Origin: Mycobacterium sp. URHB0044
GTDB taxonomy: Bacteria > Actinomycetota > Actinomycetes > Mycobacteriales > Mycobacteriaceae
Direction of reading: 5' to 3'
Assembly: GCF_000620625.1 (NCBI RefSeq)
Contig: NZ_JIAW01000002.1
Coordinates: 62,001-126,000 of the forward strand
DNA: 64,000 nucleotides
The first letter of the stretch is position 1, and each line of letters opens with the position of its first letter. The notes beneath the pieces were generated by a model. That model saw only the letters and a program-made list of their open reading frames with translations, ran no database searches and was not told the origin of the DNA. Shown piece after piece: positions 37,652-47,035 of this stretch. The position numbers and the translations under genes were made by a program.

Positions 37652-39925
37652 ATGTCTGCAGTAGAAATTGAAGACGGCATATTCGAATCGACCGCCGTCA
37701 TCGACAACGGGAGCCTCGGCACCCGCACCATCCGCTTCGAGACCGGCCGGCTGGCACAACAGGCCGCCGGAGCCGTCGTCGCCTACCTCGACGACGACAC
37801 CATGCTCTTGTCGGCGACCACCGCCAGCAAGCAGCCCAAGGACCACTTCGACTTCTTCCCACTCACCATCGACGTGGAAGAGCGGATGTACGCCGCGGGA
37901 CGGATCCCGGGCTCGTTCTTCCGTCGCGAGGGCAGGCCGTCCACCGACGCGATCCTGACCTGTCGGCTCATCGACCGGCCGCTGCGCCCCACCTTCATCA
38001 GTGGCCTGCGCAACGAGATCCAGGTCGTCGTCACCATCCTGAGCCTGGACCCCAAGGACCTGTACGACGTCCTGGCGATCAACGCCGCGTCGGCGTCCAC
38101 CCAGATCTCCGGACTCCCGTTCGCCGGCCCCGTCGGCGGCGTGCGCGTCGCGCTGATCGACGGCCAGTGGGTTGCGTTCCCGACCGTTGAGCAGCTCGAG
38201 GGCGCGGTGTTCGACATGGTCGTCGCCGGCCGCAAGACCGCCGATGACGTCGCGATCATGATGGTCGAGGCCGAGGCCACCGACAAGGTCATCGAGCTCG
38301 TCGCGGGCGGTGCGCAGGCACCCACCGAGGCCATCGTCGCCGAGGGCCTCGAGGCTGCGAAGCCGTTCATCGCAGCGCTGTGCACGGCCCAGCAGGAGCT
38401 GGCCGCGGCCGCGGGCAAGCCGACCGGCGAGTACCCGGTGTTCCCCGACTACCAGGACGACGTCTTCTACGCCGTGTCCTCGGTGGCCACCGACGAGCTC
38501 GCCAAGGCGCTGACGATCGCCGGCAAGGAAGAGCGCAACGACCGCACCGACGAGATCAAGGTTGAGGTGCTCGAGCGGCTGTCCGAGCAGTTCGCCGGCC
38601 GCGAGAAGGAGATCGGCGCCGCCTACCGGTCGCTGACCAAGAAGCTGGTGCGCCAGCGGATCCTGACCGATCACTTCCGCATCGACGGCCGTGGCATCAC
38701 CGACATTCGCGCACTGTCCGCCGAGGTCGCCGTCATCCCGCGCGCGCACGGCAGCGCGTTGTTCGAGCGTGGCGAGACCCAGATCATGGGTGTCACCACC
38801 CTGGACATGGTCAAGATGGCCCAGCAGATCGACTCGCTGGGGCCCGAGAAGTCCAAGCGCTACATGCACCACTACAACTTCCCGCCGTATTCGACCGGTG
38901 AGACCGGCCGGGTCGGTTCGCCGAAGCGGCGCGAGATCGGCCACGGCGCGCTGGCGGAGCGGGCCCTGATGCCGGTACTGCCGAGCATCGAGGAGTTCCC
39001 GTACGCCATCCGTCAGGTCTCCGAGGCGCTGAGCTCCAACGGCTCCACGTCCATGGGATCGGTGTGCGCGTCGACGCTGTCGCTGCTGAACGCGGGCGTT
39101 CCGCTGAAGGCGCCGGTCGCGGGCATCGCGATGGGCCTGGTTTCGGACGACATCGAGGTCGAGGGCGGCGGCACCGAGCGCCGGTTCGTCACGCTGACCG
39201 ACATCCTCGGCGCCGAAGATGCCTTCGGCGACATGGACTTCAAGTGCGCAGGCACGAAGGACTTCGTCACCGCCCTGCAATTGGACACCAAGCTCGACGG
39301 CATTCCATCGCAGGTGCTGGCCGGAGCGCTGTCGCAGGCCAAGGATGCGCGGCTGACGATTCTGGACGTGATGGCCGAGGCCATCGACGCGCCGGACGAG
39401 ATGAGCCCGTACGCGCCGCGGATCACCACGATCAAGGTGCCGATCGACAAGATCGGCGAGGTCATCGGGCCGAAGGGCAAGATGATCAACTCGATCACCG
39501 AGGAGACCGGTGCCTCGATCTCGATCGAGGACGACGGCACCGTGTTCGTCGGCGCCTCCGATGGCGAATCGGCGCAGGCCGCGATCGACAAGATCAACGC
39601 CATCGCCAATCCGCAGCTGCCCAAGATCGGGGAGCGGTTCCTCGGAACCGTGGTCAAGACCACCGATTTCGGCGCGTTCGTGTCGTTGCTGCCGGGTCGT
39701 GACGGGCTGGTGCACATCTCCAAGCTCGGCCGGGGCAAGCGCATCGCCAAGGTCGAGGACGTGGTGAAGCTCGGCGACAAGCTGCGCGTCGAGATCGCGG
39801 ACATCGACAACCGCGGCAAGATCTCGCTGGTGCTGGTGGCCGAAGACGAGGCTGCCGAAGCACCTGCCGAGGTCTCGACGGATTCGGGTGCGGCACCTGC
39901 CGATGCCGCGACCGCCAGTAACTGA
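37652..39925 (+). CDS. gpsI: Polynucleotide phosphorylase
   Basis: A 757-residue PNPase, a trimeric phosphorolytic 3'-5' exoribonuclease of RNA decay. Domains: first RNase PH-like core ([32 protein letters not shown]), a helical domain, second RNase PH core (RGDGRGITD-type motif [33 protein letters not shown]), KH ([12 protein letters not shown], about residue 605) and S1 ([33 protein letters not shown], about residue 660). The tail is Ala/Glu-rich. The next gene starts inside it with a 23-bp overlap. M. tuberculosis calls it gpsI. Confidence 0.98.
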   Translation: MSAVEIEDGIFESTAVIDNGSLGTRTIRFETGRLAQQAAGAVVAYLDDDTMLLSATTASKQPKDHFDFFPLTIDVEERMYAAGRIPGSFFRREGRPSTDAILTCRLIDRPLRPTFISGLRNEIQVVVTILSLDPKDLYDVLAINAASASTQISGLPFAGPVGGVRVALIDGQWVAFPTVEQLEGAVFDMVVAGRKTADDVAIMMVEAEATDKVIELVAGGAQAPTEAIVAEGLEAAKPFIAALCTAQQELAAAAGKPTGEYPVFPDYQDDVFYAVSSVATDELAKALTIAGKEERNDRTDEIKVEVLERLSEQFAGREKEIGAAYRSLTKKLVRQRILTDHFRIDGRGITDIRALSAEVAVIPRAHGSALFERGETQIMGVTTLDMVKMAQQIDSLGPEKSKRYMHHYNFPPYSTGETGRVGSPKRREIGHGALAERALMPVLPSIEEFPYAIRQVSEALSSNGSTSMGSVCASTLSLLNAGVPLKAPVAGIAMGLVSDDIEVEGGGTERRFVTLTDILGAEDAFGDMDFKCAGTKDFVTALQLDTKLDGIPSQVLAGALSQAKDARLTILDVMAEAIDAPDEMSPYAPRITTIKVPIDKIGEVIGPKGKMINSITEETGASISIEDDGTVFVGASDGESAQAAIDKINAIANPQLPKIGERFLGTVVKTTDFGAFVSLLPGRDGLVHISKLGRGKRIAKVEDVVKLGDKLRVEIADIDNRGKISLVLVAEDEAAEAPAEVSTDSGAAPADAATASN

Positions 39926-41204
39926 ATCAGTACGGCGCACCACCCTTCCGGGTGGACTGCGCGTCGTCACGGAGTTCATCCCATCGGTGCATTCGGCATC
40001 GGTGGGGGTGTGGGTAGGCGTCGGGTCACGCGATGAAGGTCGCAGCGTGGCCGGCGCCGCCCACTTCCTCGAGCATCTGCTGTTCAAGTCGACGCCGACC
40101 CGCTCGGCGGTGCAGATCGCGCAAGCGGTCGACGCCGTCGGCGGCGAGTTGAACGCGTTCACCGCGCGCGAACACACCTGCTACTACGCCCACGTGATCG
40201 ACACCGACGTCGAGTTGGCGGTGGATCTGGTCGCCGACGTCGTGCTGCGTGGCCGGTGTGCGAGCGAGGACGTCGAGGTGGAACGCGACGTCGTGCTCGA
40301 GGAGATCGCGATGCGCGACGACGATCCGGAGGACACCCTCGGGGATGTCTTCCTTTCGGCGATGTTCGGGGCACATCCGGTGGGCAGGCCGGTGATCGGC
40401 AGCGTCGAGTCGATCGAGGGAATGACACGCGCACAACTGCATTCCTTCCACGTCCGGCGGTACACGCCCGAGCGGATGATCGTGGCGGTGGCGGGCAACG
40501 TCGATCACGACCACGTCGTGGCCCTGGTGAAGGAGTACTTCGGGCCGCGGCTGGTGCGTGGGCGCAAGCCGGTGGCTCCGCGCAAGGGCACCGGGCGGGT
40601 GCCGGGCCAACCGACGCTGCAGGTGGTCAACCGGGACGGCGAGCAGACGCACCTGTACCTGGGCGTACGCGCACCGGGCAGGCACTGGGATCACCGCTGG
40701 GCGCTGTCGGTGCTCAACGGCGCTCTCGGTGGCGGCCTGAGTTCGCGTCTGTTCCAACAGATTCGGGAGACGCGCGGGTTGGCCTACTCGGTGTACTCGA
40801 CGGTCGACACCTTCTCCGACTCCGGCGCCCTTTCGGTGTACGCGGCGTGCCTGCCGGAGCGGTTCGACGAGGTGGTCCGCGTGGCCACCGACGTGCTCGA
40901 GGAGGTGGCACGCGACGGCATCACCGACGGCGAGTGCCGAATTGCCAAGGGCTCCTTGCGTGGTGGCCTGGTACTCGGTCTCGAGGACTCGGCGTCGCGG
41001 ATGCACCGCATCGGGCGAAGCGAGCTCAACTACGGCAGCCACCGGACCATCGCGAACACCCTCGAACAGATCGACGCCGTCACCCTCGACGAGGTCAACG
41101 CGGTGGCGCGGCAACTGCTGAGCAAGCCGTTCGGTGCCGCCGTGCTGGGGCCGATGCGGTCCAAGCGGGCGTTGCCGTCGGCGCTTCGATCCATCGCCGG
41201 CTGA
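39903..41204 (+). CDS. pepR: M16-family zinc peptidase PepR
   Basis: A 433-residue M16 (processing-peptidase-like) protease. The inverted zinc motif H54-F-L-E57-H58 is in [14 protein letters not shown], with the third ligand Glu in [12 protein letters not shown] about 75 residues later. The C-terminal half has the [21 protein letters not shown] block of the family. The ATG at 39903 gives MPRPPVTES. It overlaps the gpsI end, so the two are co-translated as in M. tuberculosis (Rv2783c-Rv2782c). Native substrates are unknown. Confidence 0.95.
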   Translation: MPRPPVTESVRRTTLPGGLRVVTEFIPSVHSASVGVWVGVGSRDEGRSVAGAAHFLEHLLFKSTPTRSAVQIAQAVDAVGGELNAFTAREHTCYYAHVIDTDVELAVDLVADVVLRGRCASEDVEVERDVVLEEIAMRDDDPEDTLGDVFLSAMFGAHPVGRPVIGSVESIEGMTRAQLHSFHVRRYTPERMIVAVAGNVDHDHVVALVKEYFGPRLVRGRKPVAPRKGTGRVPGQPTLQVVNRDGEQTHLYLGVRAPGRHWDHRWALSVLNGALGGGLSSRLFQQIRETRGLAYSVYSTVDTFSDSGALSVYAACLPERFDEVVRVATDVLEEVARDGITDGECRIAKGSLRGGLVLGLEDSASRMHRIGRSELNYGSHRTIANTLEQIDAVTLDEVNAVARQLLSKPFGAAVLGPMRSKRALPSALRSIAG

Positions 41205-41209
41205 TCGGT

Positions 41210-41215
41210 ACGGTG
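41210..41215 (+). promoter_or_regulatory. -10 box of the beta-lactamase gene
   Basis: TACGGT ends 7 nt before the ATG at 41223. A GTGGGAG Shine-Dalgarno-like stretch follows it, so either a leaderless transcript or translation from a longer pepR read-through mRNA is possible. Confidence 0.35.
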
Positions 41216-41222
41216 GGAGTCG

Positions 41223-42125
41223 ATGAATCGACTCTCCAGGCGCGGCTTGTTGATTGGCTCGGCGGCGCTCGCCGCGCTGGCCGCCTGCTCCCGCGAACCC
41301 GCTCGTGCCGACACGGATGAACCGGTGCCGCCGATCCACGACCGGATCGACGCACTACAACAACGCCACAACGCCAAGATCGGCGTGTACGGCGTCGACC
41401 TGACCACCGGTCGCAGCATCACCTACCTCGACGGTGAGCGGTTCGCGATGTGCTCGACGTTCAAGGGCTACGCCGCGGCCCGCGTATTGCGAGGCTCCGA
41501 GCGCGGCCAGCTGCGTCTGGATGACGCGGTCCCCATCGAGTCGGCCGACATCGTGTCCAACTCGCCGGTCACCGAACCCGCCGTCGGTGGCACGTTGGCA
41601 CTTGCGGACCTCTGCCAAGCGGCTTTGCAGCGCAGCGACAACACGGCAGCCAATCTATTGCTCCGCGCAATCGGCGGCCCACCGGCCGTCACGGACTTCG
41701 CCCGCAGCATCGGCGACGACGAGACCCGCCTCGACCGCTGGGAAACCGAACTGAATTCGGCTGTGCCAGGGGATCTCCGGGACACCAGCACGCCGCGGGC
41801 GCTCGGTGGCGGCTACCAGAACCTGCTCACCGGTGACGCGCTCGCGCCGGCAAGTCGCGATCTGCTGGAGACCTGGATGCGGGCGAACGTCACCTCCAGC
41901 ATGCGGGCGGGGCTGCCGCCAGGGTGGACGAGCGCCGACAAGACCGGCAGCGGCGATTACGGCAGCACCAACGACGTCGGGATCGTCTACGGGCCCGATG
42001 GAAGACGGGTGCTGCTGTCGATCATGACGCGTTCGCGCACCGACGACCCGAAGGCCGAGAACCTGCGCCCGCTGATCGGCGAATTGGCTGGCCTCGCAGT
42101 GCCGTGGCTGACGGGCCGCCCCTAG
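41223..42125 (+). CDS. bla: Class A beta-lactamase, Tat lipoprotein
   Basis: A 300-residue serine beta-lactamase. Tat-type signal LSRRGLLIG with a lipobox LAAC (Cys 22), so it is likely lipid-anchored. All active-site motifs are present: S78-T-F-K81, S138-D-N140, E174-T-E-L-N178 (the omega-loop E166/N170 pair) and K240-T-G. The middle motif is SDN, not the SDG of M. tuberculosis BlaC, a residue known to matter for inhibitor sensitivity. M. smegmatis carries its major beta-lactamase (BlaS) in this same gpsI-pepR-ald locus. It ends in a 4-bp overlap with the convergent sigma factor. Confidence 0.95.
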   Translation: MNRLSRRGLLIGSAALAALAACSREPARADTDEPVPPIHDRIDALQQRHNAKIGVYGVDLTTGRSITYLDGERFAMCSTFKGYAAARVLRGSERGQLRLDDAVPIESADIVSNSPVTEPAVGGTLALADLCQAALQRSDNTAANLLLRAIGGPPAVTDFARSIGDDETRLDRWETELNSAVPGDLRDTSTPRALGGGYQNLLTGDALAPASRDLLETWMRANVTSSMRAGLPPGWTSADKTGSGDYGSTNDVGIVYGPDGRRVLLSIMTRSRTDDPKAENLRPLIGELAGLAVPWLTGRP

Positions 42126-43504
42126 CCGATCGGCGGAATCGTCGTCGTCGTCACCTCGACGATGGTGCCGGGAACGCGCGTGCCCACGGGCGGCGGCCGA
42201 CGACTGGTCGGCGTCGTCGGTTCGGGTGTTGACGTGCTGCTCGGCGGTTCTTCGGATGTCGTCTCCACCTCCGTGGTGCGGGTGGGTGTCGAGCGGACGG
42301 TCGGTGTGAACGACTGGGTCGGTTCGGTGGTGACCGTCGTGGAGACCTCCGTCGCCCGGGTCCGCTTGGTGGTGGGGGTCGCGGGTGCCACGGCGGTGGG
42401 TGCGGCGCTGGTCGACTCGGCCGTGCGCGCCGATTCGGTCGCCGCCGTCTGAGGCGGTGCCAGCAACGGCGCGGGCAGGTGCGAAATCGGTTGTGTGACA
42501 GTCGGAGTCGATGACTCCAGCGTGGTGACCACGACGGGCGTGATGGCCGTGCCGTCGGCACGCTTCAACGTCGCGATGGTCGCTCCGGCACCGACGATCA
42601 GTCCGATCAGTGCGACGGCGGCCAGCGCCCGGGAACGGCGCCGAGTCGATTCGCCGGTCGGTGAACCGCCAGCGGCCAACGGCTCGTTCGAGCTTGGTCT
42701 CGGCAACGCCGAGTGGGCGGCGGTGAGGGTGTGGTCACGCAACCACGCAGGCGCGGGGATGAACACCGGTGCGCCGCCGAGCAACGCCGCGGGCGTGAGC
42801 ATTCGGCTGCGCTCGTCGTCGCACACCACGCATGACTCGATGTGGCGGGCTACCCGTTTGCGCATCAGGACGGTGAACTGACCGTCCCAACCGTCCATGA
42901 TCGCCGCCAGTTCGGGGCATGTCTCGGGGGCGCTGCGTACTTGGCGCGCGACGAGCAGTGCGCCGAGCGAGCGTTCCACGGTGTCGCGCAGCCGATGTAC
43001 CAGGGTGCCTGCGTTGCTTTGGGTGACGCCGAGTACCTCGGCGAGTTCGAGGCCGTCCAGTTCGTGCCGGTAGGTGAGATCGAGGATGGTCCGGTCGCGG
43101 TCGGAGAGTCCACCCGCCGCCTGAGCCACCAGTTCGGCGAGTTCGCTTTGGGCGGCTAGTTTTTCGGGCCCGGCGTGGGTCGTTTCGAGTTCGGGCAGCA
43201 TGTCGGTGGGTTCCTCGCGGCGGCGCTCCCTTTGGTGTCGCAGCGCCTCGTTTCGGGCGATGGAGTAGAGCCAGGGGCGCAGCTTGTCGGGGTCGCGCAG
43301 CTGCGGCAGTTTCGTCGCCGCCGTGCAGAACGCGTCCTGAACGCAGTCGGCGGCGGCGTCGCGGTCGCGCAGCATGCCGACGCAGAAGTCGTGCAACCGG
43401 TTGGCGTAGCGGTCGTAGATCGCGGCGAACGCCGGGCGGTCACCGGCCGCGGCGGCGGTCGCGAGATCAGCGTCGGTGGTGTGCCGGTCGGGTTGTGCGG
43501 TCAT
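42122..43504 (-). CDS. ECF sigma factor fused to a zinc-finger, one membrane helix and a Pro/Thr-rich tail
   Basis: A 460-residue single-chain regulator. Residues about 22-95 are sigma region 2 ([49 protein letters not shown]) and about 130-185 region 4 ([41 protein letters not shown]). A zinc-finger of the anti-sigma type follows: C196, H221, C225, C228 (H-x3-C-x2-C). Residues 293-312 form one transmembrane helix ([20 protein letters not shown]), then about 145 residues rich in Thr, Pro, Ser and Glu would lie outside. The start is ATG 43504 (MTAQPDRH). It looks like sigma and anti-sigma in one protein. Signal and regulon are unknown. Confidence 0.85.
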   Translation of the reverse strand: MTAQPDRHTTDADLATAAAAGDRPAFAAIYDRYANRLHDFCVGMLRDRDAAADCVQDAFCTAATKLPQLRDPDKLRPWLYSIARNEALRHQRERRREEPTDMLPELETTHAGPEKLAAQSELAELVAQAAGGLSDRDRTILDLTYRHELDGLELAEVLGVTQSNAGTLVHRLRDTVERSLGALLVARQVRSAPETCPELAAIMDGWDGQFTVLMRKRVARHIESCVVCDDERSRMLTPAALLGGAPVFIPAPAWLRDHTLTAAHSALPRPSSNEPLAAGGSPTGESTRRRSRALAAVALIGLIVGAGATIATLKRADGTAITPVVVTTLESSTPTVTQPISHLPAPLLAPPQTAATESARTAESTSAAPTAVAPATPTTKRTRATEVSTTVTTEPTQSFTPTVRSTPTRTTEVETTSEEPPSSTSTPEPTTPTSRRPPPVGTRVPGTIVEVTTTTIPPIG

Positions 43505-43549
43505 GCGTTCGCTCCGTGCCGATGGTGGTTCCATTCGACCAGCGCGGGC

Positions 43550-43590
43550 CGGGTGCGGGAAGGCTTTCGACAAAGTCGGGCCCGCACCCG
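43550..43590 (-). terminator. Strong intergenic hairpin after the secreted-protein genes
   Basis: CGGGTGCGGG (43550-43559) and CCCGCACCCG (43581-43590) are perfect inverted repeats, with an inner CTTT-CGAC-AAAG hairpin. It lies 14 bp after the stop of the small secreted gene and 45 bp before the sigma gene. There is no T-run, so it could terminate in the mycobacterial manner or be a leader element. Confidence 0.45.
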
Positions 43591-43604
43591 ACACCTGCGG
43601 CCGG

Positions 43605-43868
43605 TCAGTGTGGCCACGTGCTGTAGTAATTGCCGTCGGCGTAGTAGTCGACGTAGTTGTCGCCGCCGATGTCGTTGTAGCTACACGTCGAGAAGCGCGT
43701 TCCCTGTTTGACGGTGGTGCCGTAGGTGCCACCGGCGTCCTTGCACTCCTTCTTGATGGTCTTCTCGCTGATCGGTTTCGCTTGGGCGACCGGCGACGCG
43801 ACCGATGACATCGCGCCCATCGCGAGGGCGACGGCGATGATCAGGGCTGAGGCGAATGAGCGATTCAT
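43605..43868 (-). CDS. Small secreted protein with two cysteines
   Basis: An 87-residue exported protein. The N-terminal 30 residues (MNRSFASALIIAVALAMGAMSSVASPVAQA) form a Sec signal peptide with an AQA cleavage site. The mature 57 residues contain two Cys (KKECKDAGG and FSTCSYND), many Tyr and Gly, and end YYSTWPH. A ribosome site, CGGAGCC, is 6-12 nt upstream. It is the second gene of a minus-strand pair of small secreted proteins upstream of the sigma factor. Unrecognised. Confidence 0.7.
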   Translation of the reverse strand: MNRSFASALIIAVALAMGAMSSVASPVAQAKPISEKTIKKECKDAGGTYGTTVKQGTRFSTCSYNDIGGDNYVDYYADGNYYSTWPH

Positions 43869-43896
43869 GTCAGGCTCCGTCGTTCACGTCGGCCGG

Positions 43897-44241
43897 CTAG
43901 CGGGCGACGACCCACGTGTCGCGGACGGTGGGGGAGATGACTCCCGGGTTGAACGGATGCGTGGGCCCGCTGGGCTCCAGTACCTGCATGTCCTGCAACG
44001 GTGCCCGCAGATCGTCGGGGTCGATGCATGCGCCACCGCGCACGACGCCACCGCTGTGCTCGCAGCAGTAGTCCGACCCTTCGTCCAGGTTGTTCATGCA
44101 CCAGTCGTACCAATTGGCGTCGTGCTGGGCACTTGCCACGGCGGCCAGGCCGAGCGGTCCGGCGCCGACGCCGATCGCGGCGGCCGCCAGTGTGGCGCCG
44201 AGGAGGAAGCGCGTGCGGGAGCGGAGTGAGGTGGTGGACAT
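43897..44241 (-). CDS. Small secreted cysteine-containing protein
   Basis: A 114-residue protein with a signal peptide (TRFLLGATLAAAAIGVGAGPLGLAAVASAQ; ASA site). The mature region reads DANWYDWCMNNLDEGSDYCCEHSGGVVRGGACIDPDD with four Cys and ends in a Pro-rich TVRDTWVVAR. This resembles a mycobacterial group of small exported proteins of unknown role. A ribosome site GGAAGGGAA lies about 9-18 nt before the ATG. The region upstream carries A-tract repeats. It is followed by the second secreted gene after 28 bp. Confidence 0.75.
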   Translation of the reverse strand: MSTTSLRSRTRFLLGATLAAAAIGVGAGPLGLAAVASAQHDANWYDWCMNNLDEGSDYCCEHSGGVVRGGACIDPDDLRAPLQDMQVLEPSGPTHPFNPGVISPTVRDTWVVAR

Positions 44242-44335
44242 GTCGGATTCCCTTCCGTGTGACCCGGCGGGGTTGGCCGGGTTCTACGGGTAGGAGCGAC
44301 GAGCCTGCCTCCGTTGCACACTTTTTTCGGAAGCC

Positions 44336-44371
44336 TTTTTGGATTGCCCGGACATTTTTGGATTGCCCGGA
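44336..44371. repeat. Tandem 17-bp direct repeat with phased A-tracts
   Basis: TTTTTGGATTGCCCGGA occurs at 44336-44352 and again at 44355-44371, a 19-bp period. The motif is followed by AAAAAA at 44371-44376 and preceded by TTTTTT near 44322-44327, so this short stretch is unusually AT-rich. It lies upstream of the secreted-protein pair, about 95-135 bp before its ATG. Confidence 0.75.
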
Positions 44372-44419
44372 AAAAAGGTCATCGCCCGGCCTGCGCCGCG
44401 TGGGCGCCGACCGGGCGAT
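44371..44419 (-). terminator. Intrinsic terminator of ald
   Basis: On the minus strand ATCGCCCGG and CCGGGCGAT (44381-44389 and 44411-44419) form a perfect 9-bp stem with a GC-rich inner arm, followed after GACC by six T (44371-44376). It lies 14 bp beyond the ald stop. A U-tract terminator is uncommon in mycobacteria. Confidence 0.75.
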
Positions 44420-44432
44420 GGGAGGGAAAGCG

Positions 44433-45548
44433 CTAGACGAGCAGTGTCGCCGGATCGGTGAACGGCAGCTCGAGGTCGCTGGCGACCTGCTCGGACAGCA
44501 GCGCGCCGTCATGGGTGGACAGACCCTTGGCCAGAGCCGGATCGGACTGGCAGGCGGCCTGCCATCCCTTGTCGGCGAGCCGCAGCACGTAGGGCATGGT
44601 CGCGTTGGTCAGCGCGTAGGTCGACGTCCGCGGGACCGCGCCCGGCATGTTGGCGACGCAGTAGAACACCGTGTCGTGCACGGCGAAGGTCGGATCGTCG
44701 TGCGTCGTCGGGCGGGAGTCCTCGAAGCAGCCACCCTGATCGATCGCGATGTCCACCAGCACGGCGCCGGACTTCATGTGCGCCACAGTCGAATTCGTGA
44801 CCAGCTTGGGCGCCTTGGCGCCGGGGACCAGCACGGCGCCGATGACCAGGTCGGCCTGCTTGACGGCGTCCTCCAGGTCGAGCCTCGACGAGTAGCGGGT
44901 CTCGATGGCGCCGCCGTACTCCGCGTCGATCTTGCGCAGGATGTTGACGTTGAGGTCGAACACGGTGACGTGAGCGCCCATGCCCCAGGCGACGGCCGCG
45001 GCGTTGTCGCCTGCCATTCCACCGCCGATCACCACGACCTTGGCCGGAGCGACGCCGGGGACGCCGCCCATCAGCACGCCGCGACCGCCTTGCGTGCGCA
45101 TCAGGTGGTAGGCGCCGACCTGGGCGGAGAGCCGCCCGGCGACCTCGCTCATCGGGGCCAGCAGGGGCAGTGCCCCGTCGGCGGTCTGCACCGTCTCGTA
45201 CGCGATCGAGGTGGTGCCCGACGCGAGCAATGCGTCGGTGCAGGCCTTGGACGCTGCCAGGTGCAGGTAGGTGAAGAGGGTCTGGCCCTTGCGCATCCGG
45301 CCGTACTCGGCCTCGATGGGCTCCTTGACCTTGAGCAGCAGATCGGCCTTGGCCCAGACCTCCTCGGCGGTGTTGACCACCTGGGCGCCCGCGGCCTTGA
45401 AGTCGAGGTCGGAGATCGCCGAACCGTCGCCCGCACCGGCCTGGATGAGCACCTCGTGACCGCGATGGGTCAGCTCGGCGACACCGGCGGGCGTGATGGC
45501 CACCCGGTATTCGTTGTTCTTGATCTCGGTCGGGATTCCGACGCGCAT
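44433..45548 (-). CDS. ald: Alanine dehydrogenase
   Basis: A 371-residue NAD-dependent enzyme interconverting L-alanine with pyruvate and ammonia. The N-terminal pattern [23 protein letters not shown] is diagnostic. Catalytic residues fall in LLLKVKEPI (Lys) and TYLHLAAS (His), and the NAD site is [28 protein letters not shown]. The ATG at 45548 is the conserved start. Divergent aldR controls it in other mycobacteria. A strong terminator follows. Confidence 0.97.
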   Translation of the reverse strand: MRVGIPTEIKNNEYRVAITPAGVAELTHRGHEVLIQAGAGDGSAISDLDFKAAGAQVVNTAEEVWAKADLLLKVKEPIEAEYGRMRKGQTLFTYLHLAASKACTDALLASGTTSIAYETVQTADGALPLLAPMSEVAGRLSAQVGAYHLMRTQGGRGVLMGGVPGVAPAKVVVIGGGMAGDNAAAVAWGMGAHVTVFDLNVNILRKIDAEYGGAIETRYSSRLDLEDAVKQADLVIGAVLVPGAKAPKLVTNSTVAHMKSGAVLVDIAIDQGGCFEDSRPTTHDDPTFAVHDTVFYCVANMPGAVPRTSTYALTNATMPYVLRLADKGWQAACQSDPALAKGLSTHDGALLSEQVASDLELPFTDPATLLV

Positions 45549-45584
45549 GACGGCTCCTAAAGTCGTGTGAACTGCATCAAGTGT

Positions 45585-45593
45585 GAATAATTC
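45585..45593. promoter_or_regulatory. Candidate AldR-binding palindrome between ald and aldR
   Basis: GAAT-A-ATTC is a short palindrome in the AT-rich 92-bp divergent gap. A related ATTCGC element recurs at 45591-45596 and 45624-45629. Lrp-type regulators bind such degenerate dyads, but the exact sites need footprinting. Confidence 0.35.
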
Positions 45594-45628
45594 GCGATGG
45601 AATGGCAATGATCGTGTTGATGATTCGC

Positions 45629-45634
45629 TAAGAT
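45629..45634 (+). promoter_or_regulatory. -10 box of aldR, leaderless configuration
   Basis: TAAGAT ends 6 nt before the aldR GTG at 45641, with no ribosome binding site between. Confidence 0.5.
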
Positions 45635-45640
45635 CGGCCA

Positions 45641-46156
45641 GTGCCCGAAGAATCAACGAAATCGGTGGCGGGTCTGCCGCGCTCGCCGAAGGATGTTCGG
45701 CCCGGCGATCTGGACGACGTCGACAGGCGGATTCTGGCGATACTGCATGGTGACGCGCGGATCTCCAACAGCGCGCTCGCCGACGCGATCGGCATCGCGC
45801 CGTCGACGTGTCACGGGCGGGTTCGGCGGCTGCAGGACCTCGGGGTGATCCGCGGCTTCTACACCGACATCAACCCGGCGGCGATCGGCTTGTCGCTGCA
45901 GGCGATGATCTCGGTGAGCCTGCAGTCCAACGCCCGCGGAAAGATCCGCAACTTCATCCAGCAGATCCGGCGCAAGCCCCAGGTGATGGACGTCTACTTC
46001 CTTGCCGGAGGTGACGACTTCATCCTGCACGTCGCCGCCCGTGACACCGAGGACCTGCGCTCGTTCGTGGTCGAGAACCTCAACGCCGATGCCGACGTCG
46101 CGGGCACGCAGACCTCCCTCATCTTCGAGCACCTTCGCGGAGCGTCGCCACTGTGA
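45641..46156 (+). CDS. aldR: Lrp/AsnC-family regulator AldR
   Basis: A 171-residue Lrp-type regulator. The HTH is LDDVDRRILAILHGDARISNSALADAIGIAPSTCHGRVRRLQDLGVIRGFY, followed by the RAM ligand domain (LQAMISVSLQSNARGKIRNFIQQIRRKPQVMDVYFLAGGDDFILHVAARD). Divergent placement next to ald and the match with M. tuberculosis Rv2779c identify it as the alanine-responsive activator of ald. Its stop overlaps the next gene as GTGA, so the coiled-coil protein is co-translated. Confidence 0.93.
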   Translation: MPEESTKSVAGLPRSPKDVRPGDLDDVDRRILAILHGDARISNSALADAIGIAPSTCHGRVRRLQDLGVIRGFYTDINPAAIGLSLQAMISVSLQSNARGKIRNFIQQIRRKPQVMDVYFLAGGDDFILHVAARDTEDLRSFVVENLNADADVAGTQTSLIFEHLRGASPL

Positions 46157-47031
46157 GCGCCGAGGACGACATCGATCGGCTGTACGGCGTTCCGCCGGAG
46201 GAGTTCACCGCGCTGCGCACCGAGCTTGTCACCGCGGCGAAGAAGCGCGGTGATGCGGACGGCGCGAAGCAGATCGGCGCCGCCCGCCGGCCGACCGCTG
46301 CGGCGTGGGTGGTGAACGCGCTGGTTCGCAGCGACGAGACTGCGCGGGAGCGGTTGGCTGATCTCAGCGAACGGCTCCGCGCCGCCCACGCCTCGATGGA
46401 CGGCGCTCGCATCCGCGAGTTGTCCGCCGCACAACGCAAGCTGATCGACGAGCTGGTGCGCGCGGGGTTCACCGCTGCCGGGATCGAGAATCCGTCGGCC
46501 GCGCTGCGAGAAGACGTGACCGGAACGCTGCAGGCCGCGATCGCCGACCCCGAGATCGCCGGGCGGCTGGGAAGATTGACGAAGGCCGAACAGTGGTCGG
46601 GTTTCGGAGACTTCGGCGTTTCGTCGGCCGTCGTCGCCGGTCCCAAGGCGGACGCTCCGACCCCCACGACCAGTAAACCCAAGGCCCGCGAACCGAAGCC
46701 ATCGGCCCCGCCCGGACCGTCAGCGGCCGAGGTCAGGGCTGCGCGGAAGAGGCAGGCCGCCGCGGCCGCCGAGGTGGAGGCCGCACAGGAGGCGCGAGCC
46801 GAGGCCGTCGACGCGCTTGGCGACCGGAAGGCCGAGCTGAAGTCCGCGCGCAGGCGCTACGAGAAGATCTTGGAATCCCTGCACGCGGCCGAACGCGAGT
46901 TGAACGAGGCCGACGCAGAGCACACGGCGGCCGAGCAAGCTGCCGAAGAAGCGACTGAGCGGGTGGAAGCGGCGAAATTGGCTCTGGCAGAAGCTGATTC
47001 GGTGCTGGCGGCAGTTACCTCGTCACGTTAG
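46153..47031 (+). CDS. Coiled-coil protein of unknown function coupled to aldR
   Basis: A 292-residue protein. Residues 1-150 form a conserved helical domain (DIDRLYGVPPEEFTALRTELVTAAKKRGDADGAKQIGAARRPTAAAWVVNALVR), a Pro/Lys linker follows (KADAPTPTTSKPKAREPKPSAPP), and residues about 200-290 are a charged Ala/Glu-rich coiled coil. No signal peptide or membrane helix. Actinobacteria carry this type as a hypothetical protein. The GTGA overlap with aldR is the only functional hint. Confidence 0.75.
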   Translation: MSAEDDIDRLYGVPPEEFTALRTELVTAAKKRGDADGAKQIGAARRPTAAAWVVNALVRSDETARERLADLSERLRAAHASMDGARIRELSAAQRKLIDELVRAGFTAAGIENPSAALREDVTGTLQAAIADPEIAGRLGRLTKAEQWSGFGDFGVSSAVVAGPKADAPTPTTSKPKAREPKPSAPPGPSAAEVRAARKRQAAAAAEVEAAQEARAEAVDALGDRKAELKSARRRYEKILESLHAAERELNEADAEHTAAEQAAEEATERVEAAKLALAEADSVLAAVTSSR

Positions 47032-47035
47032 CGCG

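Noticed and set aside
37337..40177. A 946-codon open frame on the minus strand across gpsI and pepR
   Set aside because: It is a shadow of gpsI in a GC-rich genome. Its translation is low-complexity (Arg/His/Asp rich), has no family features, and the plus strand holds the clear PNPase.
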